Assembly: GCA_029251065.1 (NCBI GenBank)
Contig: JAQXEB010000118.1
Location: 1-7,855, forward strand
From: Luminiphilus sp.
Lineage (GTDB): Bacteria; Pseudomonadota; Gammaproteobacteria; Pseudomonadales; Halieaceae
Reading direction: 5' to 3'
Length of the DNA: 7,855 bases
The notes under the pieces are model-generated. The model was not told the origin of the DNA and searched no databases. It saw only the letters and a program-made list of their open reading frames with translations. Below, piece after piece: positions 1 through 6,879 of this stretch. A program made the position numbers and the translations under genes. Position 1 is the stretch's first letter, and every line of letters starts with the position of its first letter.

Positions 1-108
1 CTGCATGGCATGGGGATTATGATCGTCAGCGAGGCTACTCAGAGATGCCTCTACAACCAAGTGATCATCGAAGCCGTTGCCCACACCGTATCGGGCCCTT
101 ATGCCTGA
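1..108 (+). CDS. Possible C-terminal end of an unidentified protein (partial at left edge)
   Basis: Frame 1 is open from the window edge and ends in TGA at 106-108, giving a 35-residue tail. The tail begins LHGMGIMIVSEATQ and ends VSGPYA. Its codons favour G or C in the third position, and its alternating hydrophobic and polar residues would fit a C-terminal helix. It would end 14 bp before the stop of the convergent MetE-like gene, a typical convergent arrangement. A resemblance to the last helices of TetR-type regulators is only an impression. The opposite strand is also open in register here, so the gene could be an artefact of an antisense frame. Too little is visible to name a function. 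Confidence 0.35.
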   Translation: MHGMGIMIVSEATQRCLYNQVIIEAVAHTVSGPYA

Positions 109-122
109 AGCCCGAGGGCAAA

Positions 123-1160
123 TCAGCTGTGGCGGGCTCTCAAGAGGCTTGCCCCCGCAACCATTGCATCCAGCTTGCGTCTCGACACGTCTCTTGGCAG
201 ATACTTCAATCCGCAGTCGGGTGCCAAAACTACCCGCTCTTTATTGACATAGGGCAGTGCTCGCTCAACACGCGCCACGACCATCTGAGGCGTTTCAACT
301 TCATGGGTCGATAAGTCGAGCACTCCCAACAGTATTGTTTGATCCGGTATTGATTGCAGCACGCTGCAGTCGAGGTTTGACTGAGCAGTTTCAATAGAAA
401 TCTGGTTACAGCAGGCATCTTTGAGCTGCGGTAAAAATGAGTAACCGTTCGCAGGTCGATCGTGAATCAGAGCCGCGTAGCCAAAGCAAATATGAACGCA
501 GGTCACACCGGTCGCGCCCTCTAGTGCAGTATTTAACGCGGTGACGCCGTAACGCTCTGCCTCCTCGGGTCGCGCCTGCATATAGGGCTCATCGAGCTGC
601 ACAATGTCCGCACCTGCATCGAAGAGATCGGCCATCTCAGCCTTCACGGCTAGGGCATACGCTGCGGCTGCATCACTAATATCGGCGTAGTAGTCATTTT
701 GCGCCTGCTGGGCCATGGTAAACGGTCCAGGCACGGTAAATTTAATGGGATTATCCGTAAGCTGCCTGAGTTGTCGGACCTCCTCGGCGCTGATCGACCA
801 CCGGCGCTCAATGTGGCCGGTAATGCGAGGCACCGGAACCGGCTCTCCGCTCCGATCAAGTGCTGTCCCAGGATTGTGTATATCAATTCCGCCAAGCCCA
901 GTCGCGAAGTGATTGGAATAGCTCTCTCGCCCGGCCTCACCATCGGTGATGATATCGAGACCGGCATCGAGCTGATCCCTAACGGCCAGCATAACTGCAT
1001 CACGCTTAGCCTCGGCTAAATAAAGATCCGGCACCCGCCACAGTTCTTGCGCTCGAGTCCGAGGAGGAAATCGTCCAGCGAGCTTTGACTTATCGATAAG
1101 CCAATCCGGCTGCGCGTAACTACCAACTAAGGACGTCGGAAATAAAGGTATATTGCGCAT
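123..1160 (-). CDS. MetE-like zinc-dependent methyl/alkyl transferase (C-terminal catalytic domain only)
   Basis: This 345-residue protein corresponds to the C-terminal catalytic barrel of cobalamin-independent methionine synthase; the N-terminal half of the roughly 750-residue MetE is absent. The N-terminus has the family's LVGSY motif (11-15), followed by TDGE (72-75), GPFT (145-148) and QLDEP (188-192), where MetE holds the amino-acid substrate. The zinc ligands can all be placed: His223 and Cys225 in CVHIC, Glu257 in SIETAQ, and Cys316 in APDCGLKY. In this family zinc activates a thiolate that attacks a methyl or alkyl group; members include methionine synthases of the short type and epoxyalkane:coenzyme M transferase. 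The start has a good ribosome site, GGAG at 1167-1170, six bases before ATG. It is the last gene of the leftward block, 46 bp after the CoA ligase. The acceptor thiol and the donor are unknown; methionine synthesis and a catabolic alkyl transfer are both possible. Confidence 0.88.
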   Translation of the reverse strand: MRNIPLFPTSLVGSYAQPDWLIDKSKLAGRFPPRTRAQELWRVPDLYLAEAKRDAVMLAVRDQLDAGLDIITDGEAGRESYSNHFATGLGGIDIHNPGTALDRSGEPVPVPRITGHIERRWSISAEEVRQLRQLTDNPIKFTVPGPFTMAQQAQNDYYADISDAAAAYALAVKAEMADLFDAGADIVQLDEPYMQARPEEAERYGVTALNTALEGATGVTCVHICFGYAALIHDRPANGYSFLPQLKDACCNQISIETAQSNLDCSVLQSIPDQTILLGVLDLSTHEVETPQMVVARVERALPYVNKERVVLAPDCGLKYLPRDVSRRKLDAMVAGASLLRARHS

Positions 1161-1206
1161 AATTTACTCCGTTATGTAGCGTCATGTGACCGCGTTAAAC
1201 GTTGTG

Positions 1207-2538
1207 TCAACTTGCCTTGGAGTAGTCGACAAGCTTCGATTTATAGGTTTCTCGGGGCAGCGTATTATTCCCGACCAGGTGAACTTCTGCGGTAACCAGT
1301 AAGCGCTCTTTAATGGCGTGCGTGATTTTTGCCTGCAAATCAGGGTTATTGGGATTAGCGCCTGCAGCCACTTCGACAGCCACAGGCAGGGGCGGCTCCT
1401 GTTTGACGCCATACTGACTCGGCTGCACCAAAAATAGGCCTGAAACCGCCCCGTTGAACTGGTCCAATACGCTTCGAATCGCGGTTGGAAAAAGATTCAC
1501 CCCGCGCACAATGAGCATGTCGTCCGTACGCCCCACACAGCGAATACGTGGGCCCGTTCGTCCGGTGCCCGTCTCACCCATGGTCACCTGAACATGATCG
1601 CGACTTCGGAAACGGAGCAGTGGCATCGCCTCCCGATTAAGAGCGGTGTATACCAACTCGCCTGACACGCCATCTTCCCAGGCCTTAGTCACACCGGTAG
1701 ATGGATCTATAAGCTCCACGTGAACAGCATCGCGAGCCATAAAGTGCATGCCTTGCTCGGCAGCATCCTCCGCCCAAACCGACAATGAGATATCCCCAAT
1801 CCCCATCGACTCGCGGACAGTACAGCCAAATGCATCCGTCAGGGTTGCGCGGATTAAGGGGTCGCCACCGCCGGGCTCTCCGGCGGTAATCATATTCTGG
1901 AGACCCAGTGTGCGCGTATCGATTTTGCGATCGCGACACCAATCAATCAGGTACAAGCCATAGGAAGGTGTACAACTGATTCCCGTCGCCTTCAGCTTCT
2001 GAATCGCGGTCACCATTCGTTCGGTGTTCCCCGTCCCAACGGGGATTACCGAGGCACCAATCTTATCAAAACCGGAGTAAACCGCTCCCGCGACAAAGGG
2101 GCCGGCGTTAAAGCCCACAACTAGCCGCTGACCCCGCTTAAAGCCGCCGGCGGTATACCCGCGCGCCACGTTGGTCGCGTACATTTTCAGATCACTTTCG
2201 GTAAGCCCCAAGTAACAAGGGGTACCTGTCGTACCTGACGTACTAAAAACACGTCTGAGGTCAGAGGGATCTGCAGCTAAATGCGCACCAAAAGGACCGT
2301 GATTAGCCTGTGTCTCACGTATTTCGTCCTTTTCGGTGAAGGGGAGCGCACCGATGTTAGAAAGATCCCCCACTTTTTCAGGTGTATCGAAGCCCGCCTC
2401 CGTCAGTTTTGCCCGGTAAAACGCAGAGTGACTGAACAAGTACTGAATCTGGGCTAAATAGCGCTTACGATCTAGCTCGAACTGTTCGCTGGTGGACCTG
2501 GTCTCAATTTCGGGATCAAAAACCGCGTGATCTCGCAT
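1207..2538 (-). CDS. Phenylacetate-CoA ligase (PaaK)-type acyl-CoA ligase
   Basis: This 443-residue protein is an AMP-forming ligase of the PaaK type, which activates a carboxylic acid to its CoA thioester via an acyl-adenylate in the cytoplasm. The length matches PaaK (about 430-440). Motifs in order are the phosphate-binding loop STSGTTGTP (99-107), ESMGIGD (243-249), a segment ending in RFRSRD with Asp314 for ribose binding, GRTDDMLIVRG (336-346) at the hinge, and a C-terminal LPRETYKSK in which Lys433 is the likely catalytic lysine. Its ATG overlaps the TAA of the upstream flavodoxin gene by one base (TAATG on this strand), so translation is probably coupled; a G-rich stretch at 2544-2548 could serve as ribosome site. 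PaaK relatives mostly take aryl or arylacetic acids, but the pocket cannot be read reliably here. It supplies the CoA chemistry expected upstream of the lyase-like protein across the divergent promoter. Confidence 0.9.
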   Translation of the reverse strand: MRDHAVFDPEIETRSTSEQFELDRKRYLAQIQYLFSHSAFYRAKLTEAGFDTPEKVGDLSNIGALPFTEKDEIRETQANHGPFGAHLAADPSDLRRVFSTSGTTGTPCYLGLTESDLKMYATNVARGYTAGGFKRGQRLVVGFNAGPFVAGAVYSGFDKIGASVIPVGTGNTERMVTAIQKLKATGISCTPSYGLYLIDWCRDRKIDTRTLGLQNMITAGEPGGGDPLIRATLTDAFGCTVRESMGIGDISLSVWAEDAAEQGMHFMARDAVHVELIDPSTGVTKAWEDGVSGELVYTALNREAMPLLRFRSRDHVQVTMGETGTGRTGPRIRCVGRTDDMLIVRGVNLFPTAIRSVLDQFNGAVSGLFLVQPSQYGVKQEPPLPVAVEVAAGANPNNPDLQAKITHAIKERLLVTAEVHLVGNNTLPRETYKSKLVDYSKAS

Positions 2539-3119
2539 TATCGCCCCCAGCGTTTGACTGACTCAGCCATGCGAACACCAAAGGCGGTCGCTGTATCACG
2601 ATCACTTTGCGGAGGCGCTACATCTCCTGCTTGGTCCACGTTAGCCTGGGTCATGCAACCAATCGTCGCACCCAAGCGATTAGAATCGTGCTCGCTGCCG
2701 CCAGAGTGGTTATTCCCCGGCATCTGGCCAAGGCCTACCCAGATCATTGAGTGCTGCATCGCAAACGTCATGAACTCCACTAGGGTATTCTGCTTGTCGC
2801 CATTCATGGCACCTGAATTGGTAAAGCCGCCAGCAACTTTATTCGCCCATTTTTGTTCCATCCAGCGGCTTGAAGTTGCCTCCATAAACCCTTTGAACAC
2901 GGCAGAGGCCGAGCCCATATAGGTGGGCGCACCAAAGATCACACCATCAGCATTGTCCAGCAATGCCAGCCCGGGCGAATCGGGAGCATTGAGCTCAGAG
3001 GCATCGAGCAAAATCGCCTCTACGCCCTCTACACAGGACACGCCTGCATTAACAGCCTCAGCGACCACAGCCGTATGACCATAGCCGGAGTGGTACACAG
3101 TCACCACTGAAACACTCAT
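2538..3119 (-). CDS. WrbA-like flavodoxin-family protein (probable NAD(P)H:quinone or FMN reductase)
   Basis: This 193-residue protein has the flavodoxin fold with WrbA-type FMN-binding loops. The phosphate loop is YHSGYGHTAVVA (9-20), comparable to YYSMYGH in WrbA. The second loop is GAPTYMGSASAVFKGFME (63-80), and the third is GGFTNSGAMNGDKQNTL (97-113). The length agrees with WrbA (about 198). Such proteins carry FMN and reduce quinones or supply electrons from NAD(P)H in the cytosol. In this operon it could reduce a quinone formed from a catechol-like intermediate, protect against redox cycling, or feed electrons to a partner oxygenase encoded elsewhere; none of these can be chosen from sequence alone. 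A GAGG site lies seven bases before the ATG. The gene starts 14 bp after the VOC gene and its stop overlaps the ligase start. Confidence 0.87.
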   Translation of the reverse strand: MSVSVVTVYHSGYGHTAVVAEAVNAGVSCVEGVEAILLDASELNAPDSPGLALLDNADGVIFGAPTYMGSASAVFKGFMEATSSRWMEQKWANKVAGGFTNSGAMNGDKQNTLVEFMTFAMQHSMIWVGLGQMPGNNHSGGSEHDSNRLGATIGCMTQANVDQAGDVAPPQSDRDTATAFGVRMAESVKRWGR

Positions 3120-3133
3120 CTCTCTACCTCTAC

Positions 3134-3679
3134 TTATCGATGGAACTGTTCGTTGTTTGGTGTGTGATCACCACCCAACCACTTTTTCAAATCAGCATGA
3201 GCAGTTCGAGCCTTGTCCTCATTAATCTGCTCTACCTCCGCGTGATCCACCGTCCACTCCATAAGCAGCCCCGATGGATCAAAGCAATACAAAGACCAGC
3301 AGTAACCGTGATTGAGTGGATACGCTTGTCCACTCTCAAAATAGCCAGCCGCGTCTAGTCGATCTTTGATGTCATCTTGCGTCGCTTGATCAACCTTCAT
3401 GGCGAGGTGACGAAAACCCGAAGGCTGTAGCTCGGGACCAAATTCAGCGGTGTCATCGGCGTTCGCAAACTGAAAAAAAGCCAAAGCGGAACCGTCCCCA
3501 ATGTCGAAGAAACAGTGCGCATAGGTGCGTACTTTCCCAAACAGATCGGCCTCTTCCGCCCAAGTAGCGACTAATCGATAACCAATAATTTCCTCGTAAA
3601 AGGCTCGCATTGCCTCAAGGTCAGTGCATACGTATGCGTTGTGGTGCAGGCGACTTTTAATTTGCGCTAAAGCATTCAT
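3134..3679 (-). CDS. VOC-family metalloprotein (glyoxalase/extradiol dioxygenase-like)
   Basis: This 181-residue protein carries two beta-alpha-beta-beta-beta repeats of the vicinal oxygen chelate fold. The first begins near LHHNAYVCTDLEAM with AFYEEIIGYR; the second begins near FRHLAMKV and closes with YCFDPSGLLMEWTVD. Candidate metal ligands are His13, His91 and Glu141, the 2-His-1-carboxylate set used by iron-dependent extradiol dioxygenases. Tyr131 lies ten residues before the glutamate, as in two-domain catechol dioxygenases, and His124 lies near where their second-shell histidine sits. A ring-cleavage role is therefore conceivable, but the protein is much shorter than two-domain enzymes (about 290), and single-pair VOC proteins also act as isomerases, lyases or binding proteins. 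The last 35 residues are a charged tail. An AGGGG site sits eight bases before ATG. It lies 25 bp after the receptor gene. Confidence 0.85.
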   Translation of the reverse strand: MNALAQIKSRLHHNAYVCTDLEAMRAFYEEIIGYRLVATWAEEADLFGKVRTYAHCFFDIGDGSALAFFQFANADDTAEFGPELQPSGFRHLAMKVDQATQDDIKDRLDAAGYFESGQAYPLNHGYCWSLYCFDPSGLLMEWTVDHAEVEQINEDKARTAHADLKKWLGGDHTPNNEQFHR

Positions 3680-3704
3680 CGGTGTGTCCCCTTGTTCTTA
3701 TTGG

Positions 3705-5999
3705 TCAGAATGATTTTGTAAACTCTAACCCGTAGCGAGCAGGCTGTGCTTTCCACAGAAAGTTTAGCGATCGATTAGCGTTCGGTGAAAATTCCGTGTT
3801 GTATGCCTTGTCGGTCGCGTTTCGCATCCACAAAGTCACAGTCCATTGATCTGGCAACTCCACACCGGCCCGGATATCAATCAAGTTCACTGGGCTGCGC
3901 GATGAGTAGTTGTCGGGCTCCCACCACGTCTCACCCAGACGCTGATAGTCCACCCGAGCAAAAGCATCCAAGCCATTTTCAAGCGACGCGCGATACTGAA
4001 GGCCCACGTTTACCGTAACTTCACTCACCAGTGGTGCTTGATTCCCCAACCACGCCTCAGATAGACCGGAGCTGTCGTTAGGTACTTTGGTAATTTCGCT
4101 GTCAGTAAGCCCTATCCCAGCACTCAGAGACCAGTTTTCGCTCAGCAGAGCCGAAAGTTCGAATTCGGCTCCCTGATAATCAACTTCACTCAAGCTACCC
4201 AAGTTCTGAGTATTGGTTCCCGCGTCGTAATAGAAAAAGTAAGCTCCTTCCAACGTTGTTTGGTAGAGCGCAGCGGAGAGCCTTACTTTGCCATCAACCA
4301 AGTCTCCTTTCGCACCCACTTCAAACGTGTCTGCAATTTGCTCATCGAAGATGTCCTCAATTCCAGGGTACGGTACTGCAGTGCCAACCCCAGTCTGGTT
4401 AAAACCTCCACTTCGGAAACCACGGCTTGCGTCGGCGTATAAAATCCAATTATCGTCGGGCATCCAACGAATCGTGGCCTTGGGCTGGAAGGCGCCCCAC
4501 GTCTCCTCACGCGAGTCACCAAATACAATCGCTGCGTTGAATGGGACGTTGTATTCAGCCTCTGTCAGGGTCGTATTCTCTCGGGTGTCACGGTCATAAC
4601 GGGCTGACAAGGCCACCTCTACATTTTCACTGGCATCCCACGACACCTGGCCAAAGACAGCCCACGCGAAGTTGTCCTGTGAGTCGGCCAACAAACCGAG
4701 CTGTGGACTGGGGTCGTTAACTACTCCGTCGGTGTAACCATCGGTGAAGATAGATTCCCTGAAATCCCGCTCTACGTCGAATACGCCGAGCCCGCGGTCA
4801 ATTTGTCCGCCCGTGGATATGTATCGATCCGTTGCCACCGCGTAAGCGCCAACGGTCCACCGAACACCAGCATCATCATTTGACGTCAGACGAATCTCCT
4901 GGCTCCACGATTCCACTTCTAAATACTGGTTTTGGCTTAGATCAATAAATTCATCTTGAGTACCTGGGAAGCCTGCGAGGAAGTCGCAACCCGGAACCGC
5001 GCCACCACCGCGCAAACACCCAAAGAAAAAGTCATAGTTCCAATAATTTTCAGGATGCTCCGGTGGTAAAAAGAAGACATTATCGCCACTTGAGACTTCA
5101 GATACGTCGTCATAGGAAGTGATGCCGGAGAGTGTCGCGAAATCCATGTCGTAATCGAACTTAAAACTTGCGCTCGTGAAATCTCGCTCGTTATTCCCCG
5201 GATTATTGTTCTGGATGGGCTTGTCGACCGCGTCAGCCGAGTCATCCAGCACAAAGTAGAACGCCTGCGTATCCAAAGAGCTGAAGCTCACACGGAAGTC
5301 TGTGCTCAATCGGTCGTTGACCTCCCAATTCACGCGGCCTCGCACCGATTGATCGCGATACGGGTCAGCGTTCTCGTTTAAATAGGCATTTTCGAGATAA
5401 CCGTCATGATCAATGAAAGATGCAGCCAGTCGATAGGTCGCAGTACCGTCAGCGTTGAGTGGTCCGCCAACGTAACCCTTAACGCTAAACCCCGGAGCCG
5501 ACTCATAGCCTAACTGGATTTGACCTTCAGTCTCCTCTGAGGGGGCCTTGGTCGTAATCGTAATTGCGCCGCCGATCGCATTGCGCCCATAGAGAGCACC
5601 CTGTGGGCCTCGAAGCACTTCAATTTGTTCGATATCAAAAAGTTGCTGATTAAGCTGAGTGGGGTTCGTCAGCAGCACCCCATCGATCAGTACCGCGGCG
5701 GCCAGCTCAGAATTTCGCGCAGACGAAATTCCGCGGATATTCAAAAATGAGTTACCAGAGCTCTGGGTTTGTACCAAGGTGACGTTGGGCGTCAGATCAA
5801 CAAAGTCCTGGGGTGTCGCAACGCCTGTGGCCCTGATTTCGGCGTCAGTAAAGGCACGCACAGAAATCGGACTGTCACTAAGCGTTTCCGCTGTTTTCCG
5901 AGCCGTAACAACGACCTCCTCAAGTGCTTGGGAGAAAACAGACTGGGGTGAGACGGCCGTAATTACCGCCAAAGCAAGTGCACTGCGCTGAAGTTTCAT
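3705..5999 (-). CDS. TonB-dependent outer-membrane receptor
   Basis: This 764-residue protein imports a ligand across the outer membrane using energy passed from TonB-ExbB-ExbD. Residues 1-25 form a signal peptide (MKLQRSALALAVITAVSPQS, then VFSQA with the likely cut after Ala25). A TonB box EEVVVTAR follows at 27-34. The plug domain runs to about 150 and includes FLNIRG (85-90), IEVLRGPQGALYGRNAIGG (126-144) and ITITTKAP. The 22-strand barrel includes the common RGFRSGGFN motif, and the chain ends in Phe764, as outer-membrane barrel proteins do. The only two cysteines, Cys328 and Cys338, lie in an aromatic-rich predicted external loop. The GAGGA ribosome site (6006-6010) is six bases before ATG. 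It is the promoter-proximal gene of the leftward block, which suggests that the operon's enzymes act on what it imports. No siderophore or cobalamin genes lie nearby, so a carbon substrate is more likely than iron, but that is inference. Confidence 0.95.
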   Translation of the reverse strand: MKLQRSALALAVITAVSPQSVFSQALEEVVVTARKTAETLSDSPISVRAFTDAEIRATGVATPQDFVDLTPNVTLVQTQSSGNSFLNIRGISSARNSELAAAVLIDGVLLTNPTQLNQQLFDIEQIEVLRGPQGALYGRNAIGGAITITTKAPSEETEGQIQLGYESAPGFSVKGYVGGPLNADGTATYRLAASFIDHDGYLENAYLNENADPYRDQSVRGRVNWEVNDRLSTDFRVSFSSLDTQAFYFVLDDSADAVDKPIQNNNPGNNERDFTSASFKFDYDMDFATLSGITSYDDVSEVSSGDNVFFLPPEHPENYWNYDFFFGCLRGGGAVPGCDFLAGFPGTQDEFIDLSQNQYLEVESWSQEIRLTSNDDAGVRWTVGAYAVATDRYISTGGQIDRGLGVFDVERDFRESIFTDGYTDGVVNDPSPQLGLLADSQDNFAWAVFGQVSWDASENVEVALSARYDRDTRENTTLTEAEYNVPFNAAIVFGDSREETWGAFQPKATIRWMPDDNWILYADASRGFRSGGFNQTGVGTAVPYPGIEDIFDEQIADTFEVGAKGDLVDGKVRLSAALYQTTLEGAYFFYYDAGTNTQNLGSLSEVDYQGAEFELSALLSENWSLSAGIGLTDSEITKVPNDSSGLSEAWLGNQAPLVSEVTVNVGLQYRASLENGLDAFARVDYQRLGETWWEPDNYSSRSPVNLIDIRAGVELPDQWTVTLWMRNATDKAYNTEFSPNANRSLNFLWKAQPARYGLEFTKSF

Positions 6000-6030
6000 A
6001 CGTAATCCTCTTAATGTTTATCTTTTTTTA

Positions 6031-6047
6031 TTTTCGATTATCGAAAA
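6031..6047. promoter_or_regulatory. Perfect 17-bp inverted repeat, probable IclR-type operator (site 1)
   Basis: TTTTCGATTATCGAAAA is symmetric about the T at 6039 with all eight pairs matching. Read leftward it contains TTCGATAATCG, which is the core of the PcaR box (GTTCGATAATCGCAC) of aromatic catabolism as I recall it. An IclR-family gene lies at the right end of the locus. The repeat covers a candidate receptor -10 element, so binding could repress or reposition polymerase. Regulator identity is inference. Confidence 0.7.
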
Positions 6048-6065
6048 ATATTTCGATTAACGAAA
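6037..6065 (-). promoter_or_regulatory. Candidate promoter of the receptor operon
   Basis: Read leftward, GATAAT (6037-6042) matches the -10 consensus at five of six positions and lies inside operator site 1. The hexamer 17 bp upstream (TTTCGT, 6060-6065) is a poor -35, as is common for promoters that need an activator. The untranslated leader would be about 30 bases. Confidence 0.35.
6051..6065. promoter_or_regulatory. Imperfect 15-bp inverted repeat, probable second operator (site 2)
   Basis: TTTCGATTAACGAAA repeats the half-sites TTTCG and CGAAA of site 1 with one mismatched pair near the centre. Its left part TTTCGATTA is a direct repeat of 6032-6040, 19 bp away, so two dimers could sit side by side on nearly the same helix face. 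It lies next to the candidate rightward promoter. Confidence 0.6.
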
Positions 6066-6086
6066 CTATAAAACGTACGCTACCAT
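6057..6086 (+). promoter_or_regulatory. Candidate promoter of the lyase-hydrolase operon
   Basis: TTAACG (6057-6062) and TACCAT (6081-6086) each match four of six consensus bases with an 18-bp spacer; the first overlaps operator site 2. An alternative -10, TATAAA at 6067-6072, has a better sequence but no good -35. The choice between them is open. Confidence 0.25.
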
Positions 6087-6126
6087 AAAGAATCCAGATC
6101 AAGAAGAGCTAGCTGAAGGAAAACTA

Positions 6127-6879
6127 ATGAACGACAAACCGACGAGCAGAATTTGCAGTTATGACGCCGACCATATTCACCTCCGAGGTAAAGACCTGGT
6201 GGACGAAGTCATAGGTCACTACGACTTTGGCGCGGCGTTTCTACTCCAAGCCTTAGGCAAGGATCCCTCTCCTAAGCAACGACGTGCGCTCGATATAGCG
6301 CTGGTGACGATCATGGAGCACGGTCTTGTGCCGTCTGCCGTCACCGCTCGGCTAACATTGCACGGTGCGCCCGAGTCACTCCAAGGCGCAGTCGCCGCAG
6401 GCTTATTGGGCGTGGGTGATCGATATGCTGGAACAGCATCGTTATGTGCTGCCGATCTCGCGATAATTGTGGCCGCCGAAGATATGACAACTGCGGCCGA
6501 TAACTTAGTCGCCAACCGTCGTGCCAACCGCGCGCCCATCCCGGGCTTTGGACATCCGATTCACACTGGGAAGGATCCCAGAGTTGAAAAGCTATTGAGC
6601 TTCGTTCCCGAAACGAGCCCTGTGTTGACCGCAGCCAAAGTGTTGGAAAGCTCACTCTCACAATCACTGAATAAGTCTTTGGTAATGAACGTGAGCACGG
6701 CGCTCGCCGTCTTACTCCTAGACGCTGAGATACCGGCTTCAATGATTCGAGGCGTCATTTTGATCGCTCGTTGTGCGGGACTCGTTGGACATCTGCTTGA
6801 GGAGCACGAATCGCCGATTGGAGATGCCTTATGGAATGGGGCGACCCACGAGGTCGAGCAAATCGCGTCCTCAAAATGA
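6127..6879 (+). CDS. Citryl-CoA-lyase-like protein (citrate synthase superfamily)
   Basis: This 250-residue protein matches the small proteobacterial citryl-CoA lyase group, which resembles the C-terminal part of ATP-citrate lyase and the core of citrate synthase. Such enzymes make or break carbon bonds next to a CoA thioester; true members split citryl-CoA to acetyl-CoA and oxaloacetate. Visible motifs are MEHGLVPS (63-70, His65), GLLGVGDRYAGT (92-103), PGFGHPIH (139-146, His143 as the citrate-synthase active-site histidine) and RCAGLVGHLLEE (215-226). At the place where relatives have NVD with the catalytic aspartate, this protein reads MNVSTA with Ser190, so its chemistry may differ or be lost. 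The start has AAGGA six bases upstream. It is first in the rightward operon and overlaps the hydrolase gene by 4 bp. A role on a CoA ester made by the PaaK-type ligase is inferred from context only. Confidence 0.83.
   Translation: MNDKPTSRICSYDADHIHLRGKDLVDEVIGHYDFGAAFLLQALGKDPSPKQRRALDIALVTIMEHGLVPSAVTARLTLHGAPESLQGAVAAGLLGVGDRYAGTASLCAADLAIIVAAEDMTTAADNLVANRRANRAPIPGFGHPIHTGKDPRVEKLLSFVPETSPVLTAAKVLESSLSQSLNKSLVMNVSTALAVLLLDAEIPASMIRGVILIARCAGLVGHLLEEHESPIGDALWNGATHEVEQIASSK

Larger units (their letters stand above)
6000..6126. promoter_or_regulatory. Divergent control region between receptor operon and lyase-hydrolase operon
   Basis: These 127 bp separate the two divergent start codons and must hold both promoters. 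The stretch is far richer in A and T than the flanking genes. It holds two inverted repeats (6031-6047 and 6051-6065), a run of seven T at 6023-6029 and ribosome sites at each end: GAGGA (read leftward, 6006-6010) for the receptor and AAGGA (6116-6120) for the lyase-like gene. A short AGCTAGCT palindrome at 6107-6114 has no evident role. Confidence 0.8.

Noticed and set aside
91..119. Overlapping inverted repeats TCGGGC/GCCCGA and GCCCT/AGGGC as a bidirectional terminator
   Set aside because: Stems are only five or six pairs with loops of 13-15 bases, and there is no T-run on either side.
45..314. Rightward 89-codon open frame spanning the left tail and the end of the MetE-like gene
   Set aside because: It is mostly antisense to the well-supported MetE-like gene, has an odd Cys/His/Arg-rich composition and no ribosome site.
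1161..1206. Internal promoter or operator before the MetE-like gene (GTCATGTGAC repeat at 1181-1190)
   Set aside because: The arms are only four bases and no -10/-35 pair with proper spacing was found, so read-through from the operon promoter is the simpler view.
2527..2922. Rightward 131-codon open frame opposite the flavodoxin gene
   Set aside because: It lies wholly against a gene with clear FMN motifs, has no recognisable domain, and its start has no convincing ribosome site.
4288..4599. Open frames on both strands inside the receptor gene
   Set aside because: The receptor reads without interruption with conserved barrel motifs throughout this part; the other frames have low-complexity, shadow-like composition.
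6219..6742. Leftward open frames opposite the lyase-like gene
   Set aside because: They are Arg/Ser/Ala-rich shadows of a gene with recognisable citrate-synthase-type motifs.
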